From Niveispirillum cyanobacteriorum (GTDB taxonomy: Bacteria > Pseudomonadota > Alphaproteobacteria > Azospirillales > Azospirillaceae), in NCBI RefSeq assembly GCF_002868735.1, contig NZ_CP025611.1, forward strand, positions 1,668,501-1,732,500: DNA of 64,000 nt, in the 5' to 3' direction. The first letter of the stretch is position 1, and every line of letters begins with the position of its first letter. The position numbers and the translations under genes are program-made. Under the pieces are notes generated by a model. The model was not told the DNA's origin and searched no databases. It worked only from the letters and a program-made list of their open reading frames with translations. Below are positions 16,956-24,285 of this stretch, piece by piece.

Positions 16956-17022
16956 CAACGCACCCCTTGATTAGCGGGTGGCCGAAATCCATGCCAGCCG
17001 AAAAAGGCGGAACAACGGCGGA

Positions 17023-17760
17023 TCAGCGAGGCGGCCCACCACCGCCGGGCGGGCCGTCACCGCCGCCACGCCGGCCACCCATGCCGCCGGGGCCGCCACG
17101 CATGGGACGCTCATTATAGGCAATCACGGCGCCGGCGCGGATTTCCTCAAGACTGGTCTTGCCATCGCGGTTGCTGTCCAGGGCACGCAGACGGTCGAAG
17201 GTGAGCAGTTCAAGTTCTTCCCGCGTCACCCGGAAATCAAGGTTGCGGTCGGCCTCCATCACCTTGTCGGCACCGCCGCCGGCCATCATGCCCATGCCGC
17301 CACCGGGCCGCTGACCAGCGGCCGGCGGCGGTGGCGGGCGGTTACCGTCCGCTGGCGGCGGCCCTTCCGGCGGTGAGTTTCCGTCAGGACCCTGACCACC
17401 ACCCGGCGCGCCGCCACGCAGCGCCGCCATCCGGGCCATACGGTAATCGCCCAGTTCGCGGGAATTGATGGCCCCATCCCTGTCCGCATCAACAGCCTGG
17501 AAGAACCGGGCAATGTCGGGTTTCAGCTCATCAGGCGACAAAAACCCATCGTGATTGGCATCCAGGCCGTGTGCCCAATCCACAACGATATCGGCATAGG
17601 CGCCCTCGTCAGGCGCCATGCGGCCCAGCATCTCACCCGACAGCGACAAAGGCAGTCGCCCCATAGGCCGTCGCCCGTCGGGCCCGCCGCCGGGCGGTCC
17701 ATCGGCGTGAGAGGTACAGGCCGTCAGCAGCAACAGGGCGGAAAGGGCGATGGGACGCAT
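17023..17760 (-). CDS. EF-hand calcium-binding lipoprotein, copy 2 with Pro/Gly-rich linker
   Basis: 245 residues with lipobox LTAC near residue 15. Two regular EF-hands (DANHDGFLSPDEL, DADRDGAINSRELGDYRMA) are followed by a Gly/Pro-rich linker of about 60 residues. The altered hand DRNLDFRVTREEL and a fourth hand, DSNRDGKTSLEEI, come next, then a Gly/Arg-rich tail. The domain order and the altered third hand match the neighbouring gene at 16314, so they are diverged duplicates. AAGG before the ATG serves as ribosome-binding site. Confidence 0.8.
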   Translation of the reverse strand: MRPIALSALLLLTACTSHADGPPGGGPDGRRPMGRLPLSLSGEMLGRMAPDEGAYADIVVDWAHGLDANHDGFLSPDELKPDIARFFQAVDADRDGAINSRELGDYRMARMAALRGGAPGGGQGPDGNSPPEGPPPADGNRPPPPPAAGQRPGGGMGMMAGGGADKVMEADRNLDFRVTREELELLTFDRLRALDSNRDGKTSLEEIRAGAVIAYNERPMRGGPGGMGGRRGGGDGPPGGGGPPR

Positions 17761-17818
17761 GGGCGGAACCTTGGTTGATGTCCCGCTTACACGCCCGCCG
17801 ATCCCCGCACCTGTCGGA

Positions 17819-18979
17819 TCAGGGCGTGGCCGTCGCCTCGCCCATGGCTTCCGGCAGGGTGCAATCCCGCAGTTTCAGGCCCTTCAGCCTGTCTACCGGT
17901 ATCATGACGCTGGTGAAATCCACCCACTCTACAGCGGCATCGCGCAGGCGCACGGGCAGTGCACCGCCGCCCCGCAATTGCAGATCCTCCATATTGGCGG
18001 CCTCCAGCACGGTATTGCGCAGGGTCGCCCCCTCGAAGCCAGCCCCACGCAGGTCGGTGCCCGACAGGTCGGCATAGGCCAGGTTGGCACCGTTGAAATC
18101 GCTGGCCGCCAGTTTGGCGTGGCTCAGCTGAGCGCCCGACAGATCGGCGCCGCGGAAGGACATAGCCGACAGTTCGCGCCCGCGCAGATCCACGCCCTTC
18201 ATCTTGCGGCCCGTGAAATCGGCCCGCACCCCGACCTTACCGCCGCTATCAACCCATTCTTCATGCTGGGCGACGATGCGGTCAATCTCCGCCAGGTTCT
18301 GCAAATGCTCGGTAAAGGCCGGCAACCCGTGGAACAGGCGGCGGGTCGTGTCATCGACGGTAAAGGTGGCGTCCTTGATATCGGCATGCAGGAAGTTCGC
18401 CCCCTGCATTTTCGCCCCCAGCAGGACCACACCCTGCAGGTCGCTTTCGCTGAAATCCGCGTTGGACAGATTGGCATTGCGCATGTTGACGCCGCGCAGG
18501 CGCACCTTGCGCACCACCGCATCCTCCAGCGACGCCTCCTCCAGATTGCAGAAGGACAGGTCGGTCACGAATTCCCGGCTGACCACATCCTCCCCCTTGC
18601 GGTGCAGGGTGAGGTTGCCCATGCGCATGTCGCTGCCATCCAGCTTGGCCTGAGCAAGGTCGGATTTGTAGAAGCGGGCGCCACGCAGATTGGCTCGGGT
18701 AAAGTCGCAATGTTTGAGATTGGAACCGATGAACAGGCTGTTGGCGAGGTCAGCCTCCCGGAACTTGCAGCCTTCGAGATTGGTCTGGGACATGTTGCAG
18801 GCCAGCAGCGTGGCCTGGGACATGTTGAAACCCTTCAGCTGCAAACCTTCCATATTGGCCAGACGCATTTCCAACCGGCGCCCGCCCTTGTTCTTGAGAA
18901 ACAGGGAGTGCATGGCCAGATGCGTTGTCAGGTCCGTACGCGGGGACCCGGTATCGGGAGTTTGAGCCGCCATAAACAT
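17819..18979 (-). CDS. Pentapeptide-repeat protein, copy 1
   Basis: 386 residues. Pentapeptide repeats A(D/N)LXX fill two blocks: about 37-205 (ANLRGARFYKSDLAQAKLDG and on) and about 260-345 (FRGADLSGAQLSHAKLAASD). Between them lies a helical segment DTTRRLFHGLPAF...HEEWVDSGGK. Such proteins fold as right-handed quadrilateral beta helices, and some mimic DNA; no function can be assigned here. Conserved cysteines occur in block 1 (LLACNMS, LEGCKF, KHCDF, SFCNLEE). No signal peptide, so probably cytoplasmic. The paralogue at 19105 lies upstream on the same strand. Confidence 0.85.
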   Translation of the reverse strand: MFMAAQTPDTGSPRTDLTTHLAMHSLFLKNKGGRRLEMRLANMEGLQLKGFNMSQATLLACNMSQTNLEGCKFREADLANSLFIGSNLKHCDFTRANLRGARFYKSDLAQAKLDGSDMRMGNLTLHRKGEDVVSREFVTDLSFCNLEEASLEDAVVRKVRLRGVNMRNANLSNADFSESDLQGVVLLGAKMQGANFLHADIKDATFTVDDTTRRLFHGLPAFTEHLQNLAEIDRIVAQHEEWVDSGGKVGVRADFTGRKMKGVDLRGRELSAMSFRGADLSGAQLSHAKLAASDFNGANLAYADLSGTDLRGAGFEGATLRNTVLEAANMEDLQLRGGGALPVRLRDAAVEWVDFTSVMIPVDRLKGLKLRDCTLPEAMGEATATP

Positions 18980-19083
18980 TCAACCGTGTGCATTCATAGT
19001 GCCACGCGGTGATACGACGATTGTCATGACGCGCGACGAAAAGGATAGTAGCGCGTTCAATAGCAAAAGAAAATGATTAATAA

Positions 19084-19095
19084 GTTAATATTAAC
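19084..19095. promoter_or_regulatory. AT-rich palindrome between the two pentapeptide-repeat genes
   Basis: GTTAATATTAAC is a perfect 12-bp palindrome inside a strongly AT-rich patch (about 19040-19100), unusual for this GC-rich window. It lies about 105 bp upstream of the gene ending at 17819 and just past the stop of the upstream paralogue. It is a plausible promoter or regulator site. Confidence 0.35.
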
Positions 19096-19104
19096 AACCA
19101 AAAA

Positions 19105-20235
19105 TCAATGTTCGTCGGGCATCGGGCATTCGCGTAAAACAGCACCCGCTAATTGTTCCGACGTGATCACGCATTGCGAGAAATTCGTCCACTCTATCGA
19201 GGCGCCGGCGAACCGGATGGACAGCTTGCCGCCGCCCCGCAACTCCAGGTCACCGAAATCGGCGCCATCGACAATCGTGTGCAGCAGGCGGGCATTTTCC
19301 ATACCGGCACCGCGCAGATCGGCATTGGAAAGCTCGGCATAGGCCAGCGTAGCACCGTTGAAATCAGCCGCCGCCAGACGGGCATGGGCCAGCTTGGCCC
19401 CCGTGAGGTCGGCGCCACGGAAGGACACGGCCGACAATTCACGGCCCCGCAGGTCCACACCGCGCAGGGCGAGCCCCGCGAAATCGGCGCGCGACCCGCT
19501 GCGGCCAGCAGAATTCACCCATTCCTCATGCGCGGCGACAATCCGGTCGGTTTCGCGCAAATTGGCCAGATGTTCTTCAAACGCCGGGTTGCCCGCGAAC
19601 AGGCGGCGCGTCTCGTCATTCACCGTGAAGACGGCGTTCTTGATGTTGGCGCCCGTAAACTTGGCCCGCTGCATCTGTGCGCCCAGCAACACCACGCCCT
19701 GCATGTCAGCGCCGGACAGGTCGGCCCCCGACAGGTCGGCATTGCGCATATTCACGCCGCGCAGCCGCACATTGTGCAGCACGGCGTCCTGCAGCGTCGC
19801 CTCCTCCATGTTGCAGAAGGACAGGTCGGTGGTGAATTCCCGCTGCTTGGCCACCCCGCCGCTGTTCAGCGTGATGGAACCGACGCGCATGTCCGACCCG
19901 GTCATCTTGGCCTGTTGCAGGTCGGATTTGTAGAAGCGGGTGCCGCGCAGGTCGGCGCGCGTGAAATCACAATGTTTCAGGTTGGCGCCGATGAACAGGC
20001 TGTTCGACAGGTTCGCCGCCTGGAAGCTGCACCCTTCCAGGTCCGTATAGGAAAGGTTGCAGGCCAGCAGCAGGCACTGCGACAGATCGAAGTTATTCAG
20101 CTTGATGCCCGACAGATTCTGCAGGCGCATTTCCAGACGCTTTCCCGCGTGACCACGGGCGAAAAGCGTGTGCTGGGCCAGCATGACCTGCATGTCATGC
20201 GACGGCAATGTGTGGGCGCTCTGCGGTTTATTCAT
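19105..20235 (-). CDS. Pentapeptide-repeat protein, copy 2
   Basis: 376 residues, aligned end to end with the gene at 17819. It shares KRLEMRLQN, LANLRETDRIVAAHEEWVNSAG, GVDLRGRELSAVSFRGADL and the cysteine-containing repeats (LLACNLS, KHCDFTRADLRG, SFCNMEE). The helical insertion between repeat blocks is also kept. ATG 20235 gives an N-terminus equal in length to the paralogue; an in-frame TTG at 20268 is less likely. Function unknown. Confidence 0.85.
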   Translation of the reverse strand: MNKPQSAHTLPSHDMQVMLAQHTLFARGHAGKRLEMRLQNLSGIKLNNFDLSQCLLLACNLSYTDLEGCSFQAANLSNSLFIGANLKHCDFTRADLRGTRFYKSDLQQAKMTGSDMRVGSITLNSGGVAKQREFTTDLSFCNMEEATLQDAVLHNVRLRGVNMRNADLSGADLSGADMQGVVLLGAQMQRAKFTGANIKNAVFTVNDETRRLFAGNPAFEEHLANLRETDRIVAAHEEWVNSAGRSGSRADFAGLALRGVDLRGRELSAVSFRGADLTGAKLAHARLAAADFNGATLAYAELSNADLRGAGMENARLLHTIVDGADFGDLELRGGGKLSIRFAGASIEWTNFSQCVITSEQLAGAVLRECPMPDEH

Positions 20236-20362
20236 CGCGGGGACTGCTTGATCCAACTTCTGGTTCAACTATGACATACACGCGTGTCAGGGTAATCCAC
20301 CAACATCCGCATAAGGTCCTGCCCAAAAGACATAGACCGCGGGTAGCTGCGTTGCAGCAGAC

Positions 20363-21367
20363 TCAGCCCCAGACGCCGGCGGCGCCCGGATGGACCAGCG
20401 CGCCGTCATAGATCAGACCCGGCTCCCGATCGCGGGCCAGCAGCAGCGGCCCGTCCAGATCCACGTAATCGGCCCCCTGTGCCAGCAGCAGGGCCGGCGC
20501 CATGGAAAGCGAGGTGGCCACCATGCAGCCGACCATGACATCCAGGCCCAGCGCCTGCGCCCGCGCCTTAACCGCCAGCCCTTCCGTCAGACCGCCGGTC
20601 TTGTCCAGCTTGATATTCACCACCTGATAGCGGCGGGCCAATTCTTCCAGCCCGTCCAGCCCGTGGGCGCTTTCATCAGCACCGATGCGGATCGGGCCTT
20701 TGAACCCGTCCAGCGCCTGATCGGCCCCGGCGGGCAGTGGCTGTTCGATCATCTCCACCCCCAGCCGGGCAAAGGCATCCGGCAGGGTGGCAAGATCGTC
20801 TGGCTTCCAGCCCTCATTCGCATCCACGATCAGGCGGCTGGCTGGCGCAGCGGCGCGCACCGCGGCGACACGATCCAGGTCAATCCCGTCGCCGGCCAGT
20901 TTGAGCTTCAAGAGCGGACGGGTCATGCTGCTGGCGGCGGCGGCCATGGCATCCGGCGTGTCGATGGACAGGGTGAAGGCGGTGACCACCGGTTCCAGCG
21001 GGGCCAGACCGGCCAGTTCCCAGGCGGGCCGCCCCGTACGCCGTGCCTCCAGGTCCCAGAGCGCACAATCCAGGGCATTGCGGGCGGCACCCGGCGGCAG
21101 AACATGGGCCAGCGCCCGGCGGCTCAGCCCCCGTGCGAAGGCCTCGGCCATACCGTTGATCGCGGCCTCCACCCCCTCCACGCTTTCACCATAGCGGGCA
21201 TAAGGCACGCATTCGCCGCGCCCGACATGGCCGTCGCCATCCGTCAGTTCGGCCACCAGCACCACTGCCTCCGTCTTGGCACCGCGCGAAATGCGGAAGG
21301 TGCCGCGGATAGGGAACCGTTCCTGCCGGACGGTCAGGCGGACAGGCGGGGCGGGCGGAAAGGGCAT
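20363..21367 (-). CDS. Dipeptide epimerase (L-Ala-D/L-Glu epimerase type, enolase superfamily)
   Basis: 334 residues of the muconate-lactonizing subgroup of the enolase superfamily. Visible landmarks are the capping domain start, LKLKLAG (catalytic Lys of the KxK pair), RLIVDANEGW (metal Asp), VEMIEQPLP (metal Glu), IGADESAH (metal Asp) and VNIKLDKTGGL (second catalytic Lys). The set fits dipeptide epimerases that recycle murein peptides. Exact substrate specificity cannot be read from the sequence. ATG 21367 gives the family start; the frame is open upstream over the promoter of the divergent gene. Confidence 0.88.
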   Translation of the reverse strand: MPFPPAPPVRLTVRQERFPIRGTFRISRGAKTEAVVLVAELTDGDGHVGRGECVPYARYGESVEGVEAAINGMAEAFARGLSRRALAHVLPPGAARNALDCALWDLEARRTGRPAWELAGLAPLEPVVTAFTLSIDTPDAMAAAASSMTRPLLKLKLAGDGIDLDRVAAVRAAAPASRLIVDANEGWKPDDLATLPDAFARLGVEMIEQPLPAGADQALDGFKGPIRIGADESAHGLDGLEELARRYQVVNIKLDKTGGLTEGLAVKARAQALGLDVMVGCMVATSLSMAPALLLAQGADYVDLDGPLLLARDREPGLIYDGALVHPGAAGVWG

Positions 21368-21530
21368 TGCAAACTCCGGCAACGGTCTGCTGATTTTTCT
21401 ACAGCAATCACAGGGGCTTGTCGAAGCGTTGCCCCTGTGGCACGTCGACATAGCATTGCGGTCGCGCGGGAACACCCCATGTGTTAGACCGTTGCCCACC
21501 GACGGCAATTTTGCGGAACCCGGGTTTGCG

Positions 21531-22367
21531 ATGAATTTCAAGGACGCCTGGCGCGAATCACTGGCGATCTATCTGCTGCTTCTGTCCGATCCCGGCCGCG
21601 TGCTGCGGTTTGCGGGCGCGCCGGCATTGGTGCTGGCTGTGCTGGGCGTGGCGCAGATGACAGCATCGGGCGAAGGCGGGGGGGCTGCCCTTCTGCAATT
21701 CCTGTCGGTCCTGGGCATGATCTGGGGTCTGGGCATCTGGACGGTGCGCTGGGCCCGGTTCATCCTGACCGGTGAAGATCATAGCCAGTTCTGGGACATG
21801 CCGTTCGATGGGCGGTACTGGCGCGTTGGCGGCATATTGCTGGCCCTGGTGCTGACAGCCGGTCTGGTATCGGTGCTGCCGGCGGCGGTGTTCATGACCT
21901 TGCTGGCCAGCGTCACCGGTCATCGCCTGTCGCCCAATCCGGCGCAGGGGCCGGCGGATACCGCCGCATTGGCCTTTGCGATGCCCGACTGGTTTTTCCT
22001 GACCACCTACGCCGTCATCATCCTGATGACGCTCTGGCCCGTGGCGCGGCTGGGTCCCGCCATCGGGTCGGTGGTGCAGGATGGCAAATTCGTGATGGGC
22101 GCCAGTTGGAAGGCCACCCGGCCGCTGGGCGGCCTGCCGCCGCTTTTCGCCCTGGTCCTGGTGAACCTGCCCTTGCAGGTGCCGGGGGCGATCCTGCTGC
22201 TGATGGGGCTGTCATCCGACAGCACGTTGGCCGTGCTGGCCGGCAATATCGTGTTGTCGATCACCAATCCGCTGGTCGCGTCCCTGACGGCGGTGCTGTG
22301 GGCACGCATCTATGGCGTGGCTGTGGCCCCGCAGCAGGCGGTGCTCAACGACCCGGATGAGGAATGA
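21531..22367 (+). CDS. Multi-pass membrane protein of unknown function
   Basis: 278 residues with about six hydrophobic segments (for example PALVLAVLGVAQM, LLALVLTAGLVSVLPAAVF, FFLTTYAVIILMTLWPVA, LFALVLVNLPLQVPGAILLLM). It resembles poorly characterised integral membrane proteins of alphaproteobacteria, but I recognise no named family. Start ATG 21531 comes just before the amphipathic NFKDAWRESLAIYLLLLS. It is divergent from the dipeptide epimerase and overlaps the convergent gene at 22345 by 23 bp. Confidence 0.7.
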   Translation: MNFKDAWRESLAIYLLLLSDPGRVLRFAGAPALVLAVLGVAQMTASGEGGGAALLQFLSVLGMIWGLGIWTVRWARFILTGEDHSQFWDMPFDGRYWRVGGILLALVLTAGLVSVLPAAVFMTLLASVTGHRLSPNPAQGPADTAALAFAMPDWFFLTTYAVIILMTLWPVARLGPAIGSVVQDGKFVMGASWKATRPLGGLPPLFALVLVNLPLQVPGAILLLMGLSSDSTLAVLAGNIVLSITNPLVASLTAVLWARIYGVAVAPQQAVLNDPDEE

Positions 22368-23706
22368 CCAGGGTCTGGCAGATGCCCGGCCCCTCAATCC
22401 GCTGAACCGCCCCATCGGGCCAGCGCACCTCCACCCGCTCCACCGCCTCCAGCTTCCCCAGGCCGAAATGGGCCACCGGCTCCATCTGGCACAGATAGCC
22501 GGAGCCGGCGCAGATGGCGCGCATCTGCATGCGGTCGCCGGCCCACAGGCGCACCACCGCCCCGCGCGCCGGCGCGCCCGCCAGCGTCAGGGGCCGGACG
22601 CGTAGCCAGTGATTGCCGCGCGGTTCCCCGATGAACAGCGACAGGGGCTGCGGCGCCTGCTCCCCATGCGCGACCAGCAGTTCCAACTGCCCGTCCCCAT
22701 CCAGATCGGCCACAGCGGCCCCGGTACCGAAACCGGCGGGCAAGGCCGCGTCGCCGATATCGATGGCGGTCCAGCGATCGTCGCGCCAGCCGAACAGACG
22801 GTTGGGTTCGCCCATGTTATTGATGAAGATCTCTTCATAGCCGTCATTGTCGAAATCGGCGGCAATGACGGTACGGGCGCGGCTGGGCCTTGCCAGATCC
22901 GGCGGGGCCAGATCGGCAAAGCTGCCACCGGCCTGCTGCTGATAGAGCCGGTGCGGCGCCTCCCAATTGGCCAGCATGAAGTCGAATAGGCCGTCCCCCT
23001 GCACCAGGGCCACCCCACGCGCCGGCAGTACGGCGTCCGACAGGCCCAGCGTCTCCGCCATTTCAATGAAGGTGCCGTCACCCTGATTGCGGAAGAACAG
23101 GTTGGGTCCGATCTCATTGCCTGCGAAAATATCGGGACGGTCGCCCAGGATGGGGGCGGCCAGCAGGGAGCGCCCGCCCGTCAGCGCGTCCAACCCCACT
23201 TCATCCGCGACATCGACGATGCGACCGCGTGCACCCATTTCATAAAGGCGCATCGGGCCGCCATAATTGGCAACGATGAAGCCGTAACGACCAATGCCGA
23301 CCCGATCAATCACCGCAACCGACCGGCCCGCGAAACGGTTGGCGGCGGCGAAATTCTCCTGCAAGGAGAACAGGTCGATCCAGCGGTCCCCAAAACAGGC
23401 CAGCAGCCGGTCGGACACCTGCTTGGGTCCTGAAAACCCGTCGCTGTTCAGGATGTAGATTTCCTCCCGCCCGTCGCCGTCGATATCGCCACAGGCCAGA
23501 CCGATGGCCCGCCGCCCCGCATCGGCCAGCAGCGGCGGGGCGATATCCACCAAGCCCTGCCCACCCCATTTCAGCACGCGGTTGGGGCCGCCATAGCCGG
23601 CGACGATGATTTCATCCTGCCCATCGCCATCGACATCGGCCACGGCCACACCATAGGACAGGGCGGGCAGATTGCCGGCGATCAGGTTGGAGCATTCGAT
23701 GAACAT
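22345..23706 (-). CDS. FG-GAP/VCBS-repeat and UnbV (CRTAC1-type) protein
   Basis: 453 residues. Several FG-GAP/VCBS repeats carry Ca-binding loops: DVDGDGQDEI, DIDGDGREEI, DFDNDGYEEI and DLDGDGQLEL. They build a beta propeller, and the C-terminal 90 residues (NHWLRVRPLTLAGAPARGAVVRLWAG, then AHFGLGKLEAVERVEVRWPDG) form the ASPIC/UnbV domain. This layout is the CRTAC1 family. No signal peptide is evident at the ATG at 23706, which is unusual because most relatives are exported. Role unknown. Confidence 0.82.
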   Translation of the reverse strand: MFIECSNLIAGNLPALSYGVAVADVDGDGQDEIIVAGYGGPNRVLKWGGQGLVDIAPPLLADAGRRAIGLACGDIDGDGREEIYILNSDGFSGPKQVSDRLLACFGDRWIDLFSLQENFAAANRFAGRSVAVIDRVGIGRYGFIVANYGGPMRLYEMGARGRIVDVADEVGLDALTGGRSLLAAPILGDRPDIFAGNEIGPNLFFRNQGDGTFIEMAETLGLSDAVLPARGVALVQGDGLFDFMLANWEAPHRLYQQQAGGSFADLAPPDLARPSRARTVIAADFDNDGYEEIFINNMGEPNRLFGWRDDRWTAIDIGDAALPAGFGTGAAVADLDGDGQLELLVAHGEQAPQPLSLFIGEPRGNHWLRVRPLTLAGAPARGAVVRLWAGDRMQMRAICAGSGYLCQMEPVAHFGLGKLEAVERVEVRWPDGAVQRIEGPGICQTLVIPHPGR

Positions 23707-23845
23707 CCGGACCCCACGCAATGGCTGTCGTCCCGGCACCGGAACGGCTTATTCAATAACGCGGACGGAGGTGTACGGGCAAGGTGGGGGACTGTGATGT
23801 TTGGTGTGGTGATGAGGGCGGCATCTCATGCGCCCCACCGGCCAC

Positions 23846-23860
23846 CACAACATATAGACA
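23846..23860 (+). promoter_or_regulatory. Distal NrdR-like box
   Basis: CACAACATATAGACA shares the CACAACAT[AC]T[AT]G core with the proximal site at 24220-24236. It lies about 425 bp before the nrdA start, far for a normal NrdR pair. Confidence 0.35.
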
Positions 23861-24219
23861 CTACCCCCTTCGCCAGCCCCACCCGTATGGGTGATCCTAA
23901 GCATGTGATTTATGTCCTGACGGCCGGCATTCGTGAGGCCGACGCGATCCTGACAGGTGGGCTTTGGACGTCGCCGAATCTCACGATGGCGGTGCGGGGG
24001 GCCTGTTCACTCGGGAGTTCCTGGCGCTACATCCCTGAATCCAGGGCGAAATGGCGGCTAGTCCGCGCCGGCCACCCCGTCAAGCCGCGTGCAACGCATA
24101 CCCCAGCCCCGTTCGCAAGCCCCCTTGGAATAGCTGACGTCAAGCCTATTCATGATGGATAGGGCGGAAATTTCTGCCTTGTGGTGGGCACGGGATTTGG
24201 TACGATCCGGTCCTCAGCC

Positions 24220-24236
24220 AACAAGATGTTGTGTTC
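24220..24236 (-). promoter_or_regulatory. Proximal NrdR-like box upstream of nrdA
   Basis: On the minus strand this reads GAACACAACATCTTGTT, close to the NrdR box pattern ACAC-[AT]A-[CT]AT-... for the ribonucleotide reductase repressor. It lies 50-66 bp upstream of the nrdA start. Confidence 0.5.
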
Positions 24237-24245
24237 TGTGGTTAG

Positions 24246-24254
24246 TTATCCACA
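24246..24254 (+). promoter_or_regulatory. Perfect DnaA box upstream of nrdA
   Basis: TTATCCACA matches the strong E. coli-type DnaA box exactly, 31 bp before the nrdA start codon. It forms one arm of the inverted repeat CTGTGG-N8-CCACAG (24236-24255). DnaA is known to regulate nrd genes in E. coli. Confidence 0.6.
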
Positions 24255-24285
24255 GCCGGGGCACTGGGGAAAACGGGGATAAGTC

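Larger units (their letters stand above)
23707..24285. other. Long intergenic region upstream of nrdA
   Basis: 579 bp without a convincing gene. It contains an NrdR-like site near 23845, another at 24220, and a DnaA box at 24246. The 122-codon open frame at 23794-24162 has no ribosome-binding site, atypical composition and no recognisable domain. Two short segments, encoding PFASP in that frame (near 23870 and 24110), look like a partial direct repeat. I saw no cobalamin riboswitch signature. Confidence 0.5.

Noticed and set aside
23794-24162. A 122-codon frame in the nrdA upstream region
   Set aside because: No ribosome-binding site, no recognisable domain and atypical composition; better read as non-coding regulatory DNA.
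23707-24285. Possible cobalamin riboswitch before a ribonucleotide reductase
   Set aside because: No B12-box signature was seen, and the enzyme is class I (Tyr-Tyr pair), not cobalamin-dependent class II.
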